From NCBI GenBank assembly GCA_035995725.1, contig DASYKE010000032.1:1-52177 (forward strand): a DNA stretch of 52,177 bases. The letters are read 5' to 3'. The notes below the pieces were generated by a model. That model ran no database searches. It was not told the DNA's origin and worked only from the letters and a program-made list of their open reading frames with translations. The stretch is from JAQGLW01 sp035995725 (GTDB taxonomy: Bacteria > Pseudomonadota > Gammaproteobacteria > Burkholderiales > Burkholderiaceae_D). Positions 15,899 through 24,891 of the stretch are shown here, one piece after another (the first letter of the stretch is position 1; every line of letters begins with the position of its first letter). Both the position numbers and the translations under genes were made by a program.

Positions 15899-16960
15899 TC
15901 AGGACTGTTCATTATTCTTAGCAATAAGTGATTTAAGTGTTTTTTCCAGTTCGCGAATTTTCTCACGCATCGATGCCAGATTGCGCACGATAACGGCAGA
16001 TTTTTCCCACTCGGCCTTTTTGGACAGTGGATAAAAGCCGGCATATTCCCCTGGTTCCAGTAGTGAGCGCGGCACCAGGCTGCCTGCCGTAACATGGACA
16101 TGGTCGACGATAGTCAAATGACCCGCAATCATCGCCGCTCCGCCGATGGTGCAATATTGTCCTATCCTGGCACTGCCGGCCACGCCGACGCAGGCCGCCA
16201 TCGCGGTATGTGCACCGATATGGCAGTTGTGGGCAATCTGGATTTGATTGTCGAGTTTCACCCCGTCTTCGATGATCGTATCGGCCAGCGCACCGCGGTC
16301 AATGGTGGTGTTGGCGCCAATTTCGACATCGTTGCCGATTACCACCCGGCCGGTTTGCGGGATCTTGATCCATGCTCCATCTTCGTTGGCGAAGCCGAAA
16401 CCATCCGCACCGATGACGACACCGGAATGAATAATGCCGGATTGGCCGATTTCACAACCGGATTGGAACGTCACGTGTGGGAAGAAATGCGTCGCCGAGC
16501 CAACTTTTGCACCGCGACCGATGAAACATCCTGCATCGATCACGCAGTGCTCGGCGATCACGGCATCGGCTTCAATCGTCACAAAAGGGCCAATGCGGGC
16601 GCTGTCCGCAATACGTGCACTCGGATCCACGCAGGCGCTGGCATGAATGCCAGGTTCCATCGAAATCGCCTGCTGCGCAGCAAACCATTGAGCCACCTTC
16701 GCGAAGTAGGCATAAGGGTTGTTCGCAATAACACGAGCACCCTTGTATCCGGTACCTATGACAGCGCTATCCGCCGCCGCCAGAATCACGGCAGCCGCTT
16801 GCGTGTGCGCGACTTGCGGTCGAAACTTGGGATTGGAGAGGAATGTGATGTGCGAAGCATTGGCGCCATCTAAAGGCGCGATACCGAATATTTCAATATT
16901 CGGATCACCCATCAATTGCCCACCCAAGCGTTCGACCAATTCTCCCAGCCGAGTGCCCAT
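15899..16960 (-). CDS. lpxD: UDP-3-O-acylglucosamine N-acyltransferase
   Basis: Adds the second hydroxyacyl chain in lipid A synthesis. The 353-residue product has an N-terminal uridine-binding domain (GTRLGELVERLGGQLMGDPN) and a left-handed beta-helix of hexapeptide repeats. The catalytic-His region is DNQIQIAHNCHIGAHTAMAACVG, and a C-terminal helix ends in LEKTLKSLIAKNNEQS. It is followed by fabZ with a short gap or overlap. Upstream it is separated from skp by 194 bp filled with hairpin repeats. Confidence 0.97.
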   Translation of the reverse strand: MGTRLGELVERLGGQLMGDPNIEIFGIAPLDGANASHITFLSNPKFRPQVAHTQAAAVILAAADSAVIGTGYKGARVIANNPYAYFAKVAQWFAAQQAISMEPGIHASACVDPSARIADSARIGPFVTIEADAVIAEHCVIDAGCFIGRGAKVGSATHFFPHVTFQSGCEIGQSGIIHSGVVIGADGFGFANEDGAWIKIPQTGRVVIGNDVEIGANTTIDRGALADTIIEDGVKLDNQIQIAHNCHIGAHTAMAACVGVAGSARIGQYCTIGGAAMIAGHLTIVDHVHVTAGSLVPRSLLEPGEYAGFYPLSKKAEWEKSAVIVRNLASMREKIRELEKTLKSLIAKNNEQS

Positions 16961-16984
16961 AGCGGCCTTATATATTTAATTAAG

Positions 16985-17146
16985 TATTGCGGGGCAGAGT
17001 TTATAAGGCGCCGCGGCGCGCCGAATTGCTCTGTCTCCAACATTATAGAAGCGGACAAAGTTAAGCGAAACGATGCTCTGTCCCCAACAACCAAGAGAAT
17101 TGCGGGACAGAGTTAAGCGAAGCGATACTCTGTCTCCAACATTATA
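16985..17146. repeat. three CTCTGTCCCC-type extragenic hairpin units between skp and lpxD
   Basis: Three related units follow one another at about 16986-17046, 17051-17090 and 17099-17146. Each begins (A)TTGCGGGACAGAGTT or a variant and ends in CTCTGTCTCCAACATTAT or a variant, so the ends pair as GGACAGAG/CTCTGTCC. The first unit has the longer interior TATAAGGCGCCGCGGCGCGCC; the others have TTAAGCGAAGCGAT. The same family occurs at 33552-33683. It fills nearly the whole gap and would fold within the skp-lpxD transcript. Confidence 0.85.
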
Positions 17147-17154
17147 AAAGAACA

Positions 17155-17679
17155 TTACTTGTTAAGCGCCTTAAGCACTTTATCCGTAATGTCAATACGC
17201 GAACTAATGTAGACTGCTTCCTGAAATACGATATCGTATTTTTCCGTTTCGGCGATTTGCTTGATGACCTTGTTCGTCCGTTCAAGAACGGTAGCCAGCT
17301 CCTCGTTGCGGCGCTGATTCAAGTCTTCACGGAATTCGCGCTGTTTTCGCTGGAAATCCTTGTCCAGATCACTCAATTCGCGCTGCCGCTTGCTCCGGTC
17401 CGAGTCAGACAGTATGGCGGCATCCTTGTCGAATTTGTCCGACAGTCCTTTCAAGCGTGCAGCCATCTCCTGCAATTCTTTTTCCCGCTTGGAAAATTCC
17501 TGCTCGATTTTTGCAGTGGCTGCCTTGGAAGGATTTGCCTCACGAAAAATTCGTTCGGTGCTGACGAATGCAATTTTAACTTCCTGCGACTGTGCATTGG
17601 CAAGCGAAAATAACGATACGGCGAGCACAGTTGCCCACTTGAGCAATGCCGATGATTTAATTAGCGACTTCAAGGTCAT
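17155..17679 (-). CDS. skp: periplasmic chaperone Skp/OmpH
   Basis: Holds unfolded outer-membrane proteins in the periplasm and hands them to the BAM complex. The 174-residue product has a signal peptide (MTLKSLIKSSALLKWATVL to ANAQ, about 1-30). A beta-strand core follows (EVKIAFVSTERIF), with long charged helices rich in Lys, Glu and Arg (about 55-145) that form the trimer tentacles. Closing strands contain YDIVFQEAVYISSRIDITDKVLKAL. A CGGAG ribosome binding site precedes the start. It is 36 bp downstream of bamA, its functional partner. Confidence 0.95.
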   Translation of the reverse strand: MTLKSLIKSSALLKWATVLAVSLFSLANAQSQEVKIAFVSTERIFREANPSKAATAKIEQEFSKREKELQEMAARLKGLSDKFDKDAAILSDSDRSKRQRELSDLDKDFQRKQREFREDLNQRRNEELATVLERTNKVIKQIAETEKYDIVFQEAVYISSRIDITDKVLKALNK

Positions 17680-17715
17680 TCTCCGCGGTAAAATAACTAT
17701 TATGCCATTGGCCGA

Positions 17716-20046
17716 TCAAAAACCGGTACCCAGCTGAAACTGGAATTGCTGCACCCTGTCTCCCGGCTTCATGTTCAAAGGTTTTCCGTAGCTCAGCTTT
17801 AACGGGCCGATCGGCGAAACCCAGCTAATCCCGATACCGGCGGAATATCTCAAGTCGGCCACACGAAATCTCTCCCCCTGTTCCACGTTAAATACATTGC
17901 CTCCATCGAGGAAGGTAAACCAGCGCAGGCTGCGATCCGTGCCGGAACCGGGAAACGGGAACTGAAACTCGGCATTCGCAATCAGACGCGCTTGTCCCCC
18001 TACCGGAAACTGATTTACAACCGGCGACACCGATAGCGACGATGCTTCAAATCCACGCACTGAACCAATCCCCCCTGCGTAAAAATTCTTGAAGACCGGG
18101 TAAGGCTTGCCGTCAAGGCCACGTCCGTAATCGACTTCTCCGTTCAGGGCCAGCGTCGTGCTGCTGAACAAAGGCTTAAAATATTGATGCTGGTAAATGG
18201 CACGATAGTAGCGCAGGTCGCCAACCAAGCCAAGCTCCAGATTGGCACGCTGATAGCGGCCGATTGTAGGAACCAGCGCGCTATCCCTGCTATCGCGCTG
18301 CCAAGCCACGGTTAAAGGAAAAGAGGTGGTTTTTGCCTCTGTTCCGTTACCAAAATCTGTGGCATATTTTATGTAGGGCGCGGGACTATTGGCAAACGTC
18401 AGTACATCGGTGTGCTCCACACCCAATCCGAAAAAGACGGTATCGAGTTCCGAAAACGGCACACCAAATCGAATGTTCCCACCCGTCGTCTGGACCTTGT
18501 AATCCTGGTTGCTGAAGAGCGGCGCCCGCGTTGTGCGCAAGAACACCTCATAGCTGCGGCTTATGCCGTCATCGGTAAAATACGGATTTGTTTGCGAAAT
18601 TGCTATTGTCCGATAGATTTTACTGGTATTGACATCGATTCCCAACGTATTGCCGCTACCGAAAGCATTAGCCTGCTGAATGGAGCCGGTCACAGTGAAT
18701 CTTTCACTGCTGGAAAAACCTGCGCCCAGCGTTATATTTCCGGTCGGTTTCTCGGTAACGGTCATATTGACATCGACCTGGTCGGTACTGCCCTGCACCT
18801 CGGGAGTCTCGATATTGACTTCGTTGAAATAGCCTAAACGATCGACGCGATCCCGTGACAGCTTGATTTTCTCGCCATCGTACCAGGAGCTTTCAAATTG
18901 CCGCAATTCGCGCCGAATAACCTCATCGCGTGTCCTGGTATTGCCAGCGATATTGATCCGGCGCACATAGACCCGTTTGCCCGGATCAACGAGAATGGTG
19001 AACGAGACTTCCTTTTTTTCGCGGTTGATTTCAGGGTTGGCGTTGACGCTGGCGAATGCATACCCGAAATTACCGAGTCGTTCGGAAATTTTCTTGACGC
19101 TTTCCGCCAGCTTTTCGCCGGAATAGACGTCCCCGCTTTTGAGCCCTACCAGTGATTTCAATTCTTCCTGACGGCCGAACATTTCACCTTCAAGCTTGAT
19201 ATCCGAAACGGTAAATTTATCGCCTTCGCTAATATTGATCGTGATGTAGATGTCTTTTTTGTCCGGCGTGATCGACACCTGGGTCGACTCCACCTGCATC
19301 TCGAGATAACCGCGGTTCAGATAAAAGGATTTAAGCGTTTCTATATCGCCGGCCAGTTTTTGCTTCGAATATTGATCCGCTTTGGAATACCAGGTAAACC
19401 AGCCCGGTGTACTCAACTTTAAAAGCGCTCGTAACTCGCTGTCGGAAAACACCTTGTTACCAACGATATTGATCTGCCGGATGCGCGATACGTCGCCCTC
19501 GTCTACGGCAAAATTGACGATCACGCGATTACGTTCGATCGGAGTGACGGTGGTCGTGACCTGTACTCCGTACAAGCCGCGCGAAAGGTATTGGCGTTTC
19601 AGTTCCTGTTCTGCCCTGTCCACCAACGCTTTGTCAAAAATGCGCGATTCTCCCAGGCCGATTTCTTTCAACGCCTTGGTAAGCTGCTCCTTGTCGAATT
19701 CCTTGGTGCCGGAAAATTCAACGCCCGCAATTGCCGGCCGTTCTTCCACCATGACAACCAGCACATTGCCTTCCACTTCAATGCGAACATCCTTGAAAAA
19801 ACCGGTGGCATACAATGCCTTGATTGCGGCCGCGCCTTTTTCATCGGTGAAGGTATCGCCTACCTGAACGGGTAAATAGCTGAAAATAGTGCCGGCTTCG
19901 GTACGCTGAATGCCTTCGACTCGAATATCCTTCACGGTAAACGGATCAACCGCAAGTGCACTACCTGAACACAGGACAAACGCAGCAATGGCAATGATAT
20001 GGCGGGGGAAAATTGGTGGGAAAAAACACTCCGAATGTAATTTCAT
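17716..20046 (-). CDS. bamA: outer membrane protein assembly factor BamA
   Basis: Central Omp85 protein that inserts beta-barrels into the outer membrane. The 776-residue product has a signal peptide (cleavage after SALA, about residue 32). Five POTRA domains follow (about 34-430), with repeats such as FTVKDIRVEGIQRTEAGTIF, RIRQINIVGNKVFSD and VYVRRINIAGNTRTRD. The 16-strand barrel includes the conserved loop motif VRGF (GGIGSVRGFEASSLS). The chain ends in Phe (FQFQLGTGF), the barrel-recognition signal. It lies between rseP and skp, the order usual for proteobacteria. Confidence 0.98.
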   Translation of the reverse strand: MKLHSECFFPPIFPRHIIAIAAFVLCSGSALAVDPFTVKDIRVEGIQRTEAGTIFSYLPVQVGDTFTDEKGAAAIKALYATGFFKDVRIEVEGNVLVVMVEERPAIAGVEFSGTKEFDKEQLTKALKEIGLGESRIFDKALVDRAEQELKRQYLSRGLYGVQVTTTVTPIERNRVIVNFAVDEGDVSRIRQINIVGNKVFSDSELRALLKLSTPGWFTWYSKADQYSKQKLAGDIETLKSFYLNRGYLEMQVESTQVSITPDKKDIYITINISEGDKFTVSDIKLEGEMFGRQEELKSLVGLKSGDVYSGEKLAESVKKISERLGNFGYAFASVNANPEINREKKEVSFTILVDPGKRVYVRRINIAGNTRTRDEVIRRELRQFESSWYDGEKIKLSRDRVDRLGYFNEVNIETPEVQGSTDQVDVNMTVTEKPTGNITLGAGFSSSERFTVTGSIQQANAFGSGNTLGIDVNTSKIYRTIAISQTNPYFTDDGISRSYEVFLRTTRAPLFSNQDYKVQTTGGNIRFGVPFSELDTVFFGLGVEHTDVLTFANSPAPYIKYATDFGNGTEAKTTSFPLTVAWQRDSRDSALVPTIGRYQRANLELGLVGDLRYYRAIYQHQYFKPLFSSTTLALNGEVDYGRGLDGKPYPVFKNFYAGGIGSVRGFEASSLSVSPVVNQFPVGGQARLIANAEFQFPFPGSGTDRSLRWFTFLDGGNVFNVEQGERFRVADLRYSAGIGISWVSPIGPLKLSYGKPLNMKPGDRVQQFQFQLGTGF

Positions 20047-20105
20047 TGGCTATTGTTATCTAATATTCTTGTCGGGCACTACCGCGATTCATGTCCGGTA
20101 AAAAC

Positions 20106-21476
20106 TCAGGATATGAGCCGAACTATGTCATTGAAAACCGCAACTATCATCAATGTCATCAGGATACCCAAGCCTGCACGCTGAGCAATGTCGCCAAACC
20201 GTTCGGAAACCGGACGCCCGGTTAAAACTTCCAGCGAATAATACAGCAAAAGTCCCCCGTCTAAAACCGGGATGGGAAGCAAATTCATCACGCCCAGACT
20301 GATGCTGATGAACGCAATAAAACTAAGAAAGCTGATGAGTCCGACACGTGCCGTTTGTCCGGCGTAATCCGCTATCGTGATAGGGCCGGTGATGTTCTTC
20401 AGAGAAACTTCGCCGATGAGCATTTTTCCAAGCATTTTGAGCGTCAATGCGCTGGTGTCCCAAGTCTTCTTTGCTGCCTTGCCAAGCGCCTTGAAGGGCG
20501 GAGCGCCAGCAATAATCATTTCCGGCATCATGGGTACTTCGGCCTGGATTCTGCCGAACGTCCGGCCGTCCTTGATCTGGGTTTGCGGAATGACGGCGAC
20601 ATTGAACTCTTGCCGTCCAGCGCGGACGCCACCGATCTTCAACGGCTTGCCGGGGGAGGCTCGCACCATCTCGACAAATGCCAGACCGTCGGCGACCGGC
20701 GCACCATTCACATCGAGAATGAGATCTCCCTCTTGCAAACCGGCATGATGCGCGGGTCCGCCGGGCAGAATTTTACCCAGTACTGCTTTGGGCCGGGCCA
20801 GGTCGAGTCCCAGCTTGCCGAGAAAATCACCTTCCAGGTCCTCGGCAGCCAAGCTGTCCATGGGCACGATGACCGTATCAAGCAAATTGCCTGCTGACGG
20901 ACCGGGATTGGGCCGCTGGACGTCAAGCTGCGCAGGTTTTTTTTCGACCGCCAGCTGTATCAGCTTCCAGCGCAGATCCGACCATATCTCAACCGGTTCG
21001 CCATTGACCGCAGTGATCAGTTCTCCGCCGCGCAAACCAGCTTGGTAGGCAATCGATCTTTCGGGGACGGCGCGCAATTTTGTGGTCGGTTCAGGAATGC
21101 CGTAACTATACAATCCGGCAAAAATCAAAATGGCAAGAAGAAAATTGGCGATTGGCCCGGCCGCGACTATGGCGATGCGTCGCCAGACTGTTTGCCGTGT
21201 AAATTCACGTTTCAGGTCTTCGGCAGGCAAATTGGCCAAATCCTGTTCCCGGGCATCCAGCATTTTCACATAGCCGCCCAAAGGCAGCGCGGAAACTGCC
21301 CATTCGGTCTGGTCAGGACCGAATCGGCGGGAAAATATGACCTTTCCCATACCCACCGAAAAGCGCAGAACCTTGACCCCGCACCAGCGCGCGACCCAGT
21401 AATGTCCCAACTCATGTACGACAACCAGCGTACCGAGCACGACGAAAAATGCGAGGATAGTCTGTATCAGAATCAT
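20106..21476 (-). CDS. rseP: site-2 intramembrane zinc metalloprotease RseP
   Basis: Cleaves membrane-embedded substrates such as anti-sigma factor RseA in envelope stress, and remnant signal peptides. The 456-residue product has the zinc site HELGH at residues 21-25 in the first membrane helix. Two PDZ domains follow (around RAVPERSIAYQAGLRGGELITAVNG and GKILPGGPAHHAGLQEGDLILDVNG). The second active-site motif is NLLPIPVLDGG near residue 400. Its start overlaps the dxr stop as ATGA. Confidence 0.97.
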   Translation of the reverse strand: MILIQTILAFFVVLGTLVVVHELGHYWVARWCGVKVLRFSVGMGKVIFSRRFGPDQTEWAVSALPLGGYVKMLDAREQDLANLPAEDLKREFTRQTVWRRIAIVAAGPIANFLLAILIFAGLYSYGIPEPTTKLRAVPERSIAYQAGLRGGELITAVNGEPVEIWSDLRWKLIQLAVEKKPAQLDVQRPNPGPSAGNLLDTVIVPMDSLAAEDLEGDFLGKLGLDLARPKAVLGKILPGGPAHHAGLQEGDLILDVNGAPVADGLAFVEMVRASPGKPLKIGGVRAGRQEFNVAVIPQTQIKDGRTFGRIQAEVPMMPEMIIAGAPPFKALGKAAKKTWDTSALTLKMLGKMLIGEVSLKNITGPITIADYAGQTARVGLISFLSFIAFISISLGVMNLLPIPVLDGGLLLYYSLEVLTGRPVSERFGDIAQRAGLGILMTLMIVAVFNDIVRLIS

Positions 21477-22645
21477 GATTGAACAAAATCATAAGCGACT
21501 TCCCGAGCGTAACGATTCTGCTCGATCAAGTCATCAATATCCGTCACCGGCCTGGGCGACACCGTTTCCATCACGCGAGCGATCAACTGATCTATCATGC
21601 GAAATCCGATTTCACGATTTAAAAACGCTTGGACAGCAACTTCGTTGGCGGCGTTCAAAATCGCTGGAGCAGTGCCACCCGCCTGCAATGCATCATACGC
21701 GAGTTTGAGGCATGGGAAGCGGCTAAAGTCGGGACGCTCGAAGAGCAACTGCGCTATCGTGGTCAAATCCAGCTGGGCCACGCCTGACGCAATGCGCTCC
21801 GGATAGGCTAACGCATGAGCGATTGGGGTGCGCATATCAGGATTGCCCAATTGCGCCAGAACCGATCCGTCGACATAAGACACCAGCGAATGAATCACGC
21901 TTTGCGGATGAATCACCACTTCAATCTGGCCGGCAGAGGCGCCGAATAACCAGTGTGCCTCGATGACTTCCAGCCCCTTGTTCATCATCGTCGCGGAATC
22001 AACCGAGATTTTGCGACCCATTATCCAGTTGGGATGCGCAACCGCTTCTTCCGGGGTGACCGAGTCGAGCGTATCGACCGCACGGTTGAGAAAGGGGCCG
22101 CCTGAAGCAGTCAGCAAAATTTTTGCGATGCCATGCTGAACAGGCGAACGCTGGTAGTTATGCGGCAGGCATTGAAAAATCGCGTTATGCTCACTGTCGA
22201 TCGGCAACAGCACGGCGCCGCTTGCAGTGACGGCATTCATGAATAACTGGCCGGACATTACCAGCGCTTCCTTGTTCGCCAACAAAACCTTTTTACCCGC
22301 TTTTGCCGCGGCCAGCGTTGGCGCCAATCCTGCTGCGCCGACAATGGCTGCCATCACGACATCGCATCCGGACGCACCGGCAACAGCGCATAATGCTTCC
22401 TCGCCGTATTCGACCTGGGTCTTCGAGCCCTTTTGGTTCAACAAGCGGCTCAATTTTTGCGCTGCATCGGCCGAACCTACCACTGCGACTTGTGGATGGT
22501 GCCGCTCGCACTGGACTGCCAATTCTTCCACACGACTGTGCGCAGTCAATGCGTACACGGAATAGCGATCAGGATGACGCGCGACCACATCCAGCGTGGA
22601 AACGCCGACTGAACCTGTCGCGCCGAGAATTGTAATATGCTGCAT
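21473..22645 (-). CDS. dxr: 1-deoxy-D-xylulose 5-phosphate reductoisomerase
   Basis: Second step of the non-mevalonate isoprenoid pathway, making methylerythritol phosphate with NADPH. The 390-residue product has the NADPH-binding start ITILGATGSVGVSTLDVV, then LLANKEALVMSG and the metal/substrate region LPIDSEHNAIFQCL. The Ser/Gly-rich loop LTASGGPF and WIMGRKISVDSATMMNKGLE follow. It provides isoprenoid precursors for uppS in the same array. The stop overlaps the rseP start. Confidence 0.97.
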   Translation of the reverse strand: MQHITILGATGSVGVSTLDVVARHPDRYSVYALTAHSRVEELAVQCERHHPQVAVVGSADAAQKLSRLLNQKGSKTQVEYGEEALCAVAGASGCDVVMAAIVGAAGLAPTLAAAKAGKKVLLANKEALVMSGQLFMNAVTASGAVLLPIDSEHNAIFQCLPHNYQRSPVQHGIAKILLTASGGPFLNRAVDTLDSVTPEEAVAHPNWIMGRKISVDSATMMNKGLEVIEAHWLFGASAGQIEVVIHPQSVIHSLVSYVDGSVLAQLGNPDMRTPIAHALAYPERIASGVAQLDLTTIAQLLFERPDFSRFPCLKLAYDALQAGGTAPAILNAANEVAVQAFLNREIGFRMIDQLIARVMETVSPRPVTDIDDLIEQNRYAREVAYDFVQS

Positions 22646-22662
22646 CCGGCCTGCCCCCTATG

Positions 22663-23481
22663 CTACAACCGAGAACCGAGAACAACGGCAAGGGGCAGCA
22701 CCGGTATCAATGCATCTATCCGGTCCAGCACTCCACCATGTCCCGGCAACAGATTGCTGCTCTCTTTCATGCCCGCGCGTCGCTTCAACAGCGACTCGAA
22801 CAAGTCGCCGACAATGCTGGCAGCCACCAGCAGCGTCATCACGACCAGCAATCCGAACCAGCCCCAACTGGCCTGAAGTTTGACCGCAAAGGTACCGCTC
22901 AGCATCGGCACTGCCGTCGTGGCGGCAGCCAGCGCCAGAACCGCAAGCCAGCCGCCAATCGCGCCTTCCCATGACTTGCCGGGCGATATCGATGGCGCAA
23001 GCTTGTGCTTCCCGAACGCCTTGCCCGCAAAATACGCGCCGATATCCGCAACCCAAACGATCGCCATCACCGAGAACAGATAAAGGGGTCCATGCCTGAA
23101 CAATGCTGCGATCGCGACAAAGCAGCCAAGGATGGCAATTCCGTAAATTCCGTTCAACAGCCGATCGCCGATACCTCCGGCGGGGGGCAATCCCATCGCG
23201 AGTGACGGTGCGAGGCGAATTGCCCAGATGGCGACGCACAAGCCAAAAAACAATGTCGCATCCGCGAAGCGCTCATTAAAAAGAATGAAGGCAAAAACAA
23301 CGGTCCAGAAAGCGGCACCGATAATCGGATGCTTGTCGTTAAACAATCGAAAACTTTCCCATGCCGCCGCGGCAAAGAACAGGGTGGTGACGACTGCAAA
23401 AAGGAGATATGAATGAGAGAACAGGACGGCCAGCAGGATCGCCAACAATACCAGTGCCGTGAGCACACGTGTTTTTAGCAT
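22663..23481 (-). CDS. cdsA: phosphatidate cytidylyltransferase
   Basis: Makes CDP-diacylglycerol, precursor of all membrane phospholipids, in the inner membrane. The 272-residue product has about eight hydrophobic segments and the family signatures SISPGKSWEGAIGGW and KRRAGMKESSNLLPGHGG followed by VLDRIDAL. In the signature most homologues have Lys-Asp; here the codons clearly give Lys-Glu. The start MLKTRVLTALVLL is chosen because its ATG overlaps the uppS stop as TGATG; a longer frame upstream runs inside uppS. Confidence 0.95.
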   Translation of the reverse strand: MLKTRVLTALVLLAILLAVLFSHSYLLFAVVTTLFFAAAAWESFRLFNDKHPIIGAAFWTVVFAFILFNERFADATLFFGLCVAIWAIRLAPSLAMGLPPAGGIGDRLLNGIYGIAILGCFVAIAALFRHGPLYLFSVMAIVWVADIGAYFAGKAFGKHKLAPSISPGKSWEGAIGGWLAVLALAAATTAVPMLSGTFAVKLQASWGWFGLLVVMTLLVAASIVGDLFESLLKRRAGMKESSNLLPGHGGVLDRIDALIPVLPLAVVLGSRL

Positions 23482-24239
23482 CAAGACGCCTTCTTGGGCT
23501 CTATTAACTGCTCGCTGGTGCGCCCGAAGCGCCGCTCTCTTTGCTGATAGGAAGCAATGGCAAGGTCCAATGCTGCGCCATCGAAATCGGGCCAATAGGT
23601 CTCGGTGAAATACAGTTCCGTATAAGCCAGCTGCCACAGCAGAAAATTGGAAATGCGTTCTTCACCGCCGGTACGGATGAAGAGATCGGGCTCCGGCGCA
23701 TAGGCCATCGACAAATGCGGCTCCAGTTGGTCTTCAGTGAAGGTCTTCGACCCCGGATGCGCAGCCACCATCTTGTTAACCCCTTGCATGACATCCCAGC
23801 GGCCACCGTAATTCGCACAAATCGTGACCGTCAGCCGGTTGTTTCTTGCTGTTCTTCGTTCTGCGTTGACGATCATCTGCTGCAATTTGGCGTCGAACCG
23901 GCTCAAGTCTCCCACGACCTTCAGACAGATGCTGTTTGCATGCATTTTCGTGACTTCCCGCTCTAATGCGGTCACGAAAAGTCGCATCAGCACCGACACT
24001 TCATCGGCCGGGCGCCGCCAGTTCTCGGAGCTAAAGGCAAACAGGGTCAGGTATTCGACGCCCCGCTCGACACAGGCCTCGACTATGCCGCGAACCGCTT
24101 CGACGCCTTTTGCATGACCTGCCACACGCGGCAAAAAACGCTGAGTTGCCCAGCGACCGTTGCCATCCATGATGATGGCGATATGGCGCGGCACCGAAAG
24201 TACTTCCGGCACCATTTGCGTCGAGCTCGAATGCGTCAT
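23481..24239 (-). CDS. uppS: undecaprenyl diphosphate synthase
   Basis: Elongates farnesyl diphosphate with isopentenyl units to the C55 carrier used for peptidoglycan and LPS. The 252-residue cis-prenyltransferase has the catalytic Asp25 in HIAIIMDGNGRWA, then AGHAKGVEAVRGIVEAC and LTLFAFSSENWRRP. The C-terminal PEPDLFIRTGGEERISNFLLWQLAYTE holds the diphosphate and dimer contacts. It is coupled to cdsA by a one-base overlap and is 55 bp downstream of frr. Confidence 0.97.
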   Translation of the reverse strand: MTHSSSTQMVPEVLSVPRHIAIIMDGNGRWATQRFLPRVAGHAKGVEAVRGIVEACVERGVEYLTLFAFSSENWRRPADEVSVLMRLFVTALEREVTKMHANSICLKVVGDLSRFDAKLQQMIVNAERRTARNNRLTVTICANYGGRWDVMQGVNKMVAAHPGSKTFTEDQLEPHLSMAYAPEPDLFIRTGGEERISNFLLWQLAYTELYFTETYWPDFDGAALDLAIASYQQRERRFGRTSEQLIEPKKAS

Positions 24240-24294
24240 GGAAAGGTAAAGACCAAAAGTAGATCGTCTTGAATCGAAGCGGTCACTGTTGCAA

Positions 24295-24855
24295 TCATAC
24301 GGTCAGAATTTCTTTTTCCTTGTCGGCGACAAGTTTGTCCACTTCAGTGACAAACTTGTCGGTAAGCTTCTGCACTTCGTCCTGGGCGCGGCGCTCGTCA
24401 TCTTCAGAGCAGGCTTTTTCTTTCAACAGCTTCTTCAGCCCTTCGTTCGCATCGCGGCGTATGTTGCGAATCGCTATTTTTGCGTCCTCAGCCTCGCCTT
24501 TGACGAGTTTGACCATTTCCTTGCGGCGCTCTTCGGTCAAGGGCGGTGTCGGTACACGAATCATGTCGCCCTGGGTGGAAGGATTCAGTCCGAGATCGGA
24601 CTCACGGATCGCCTTTTCGATCACCGCTACCATCTTCTTTTCCCAAGGCTGTACGCCGATGGTACGCGCGTCGATCAAAGTTACATTGGCGACCTGGGTA
24701 ATCTGGGTCGGATTGCCGTAATAGTCGACCTGTATGTGGTCCAGAATTCCAGTATGCGCGCGGCCGGTACGGACCTTCGCAAGATCGGCTTTCAACGTGT
24801 CGATCGATTTGTGCATTCTCTGTTCGGTATTTTTCTTGACGTCAGCGATAGTCAT
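24295..24855 (-). CDS. frr: ribosome recycling factor
   Basis: With EF-G splits post-termination ribosomes. The 186-residue, tRNA-shaped protein has the classic length. The three-helix bundle contains MHKSIDTLKADLAKVRTGRAH near the start. Domain II includes YYGNPTQITQVANVTLIDART and WEKKMVAVIEKAI, and the C-terminal helices include RRDANEGLKKLLKEK. An AGGAGAGCAGC ribosome binding site precedes ATG. It is co-directional with pyrH, 36 bp apart, as in most bacteria. Confidence 0.98.
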   Translation of the reverse strand: MTIADVKKNTEQRMHKSIDTLKADLAKVRTGRAHTGILDHIQVDYYGNPTQITQVANVTLIDARTIGVQPWEKKMVAVIEKAIRESDLGLNPSTQGDMIRVPTPPLTEERRKEMVKLVKGEAEDAKIAIRNIRRDANEGLKKLLKEKACSEDDERRAQDEVQKLTDKFVTEVDKLVADKEKEILTV

Positions 24856-24891
24856 GCTGCTCTCCTCATTGCAACGCGCAAAACATATAGT

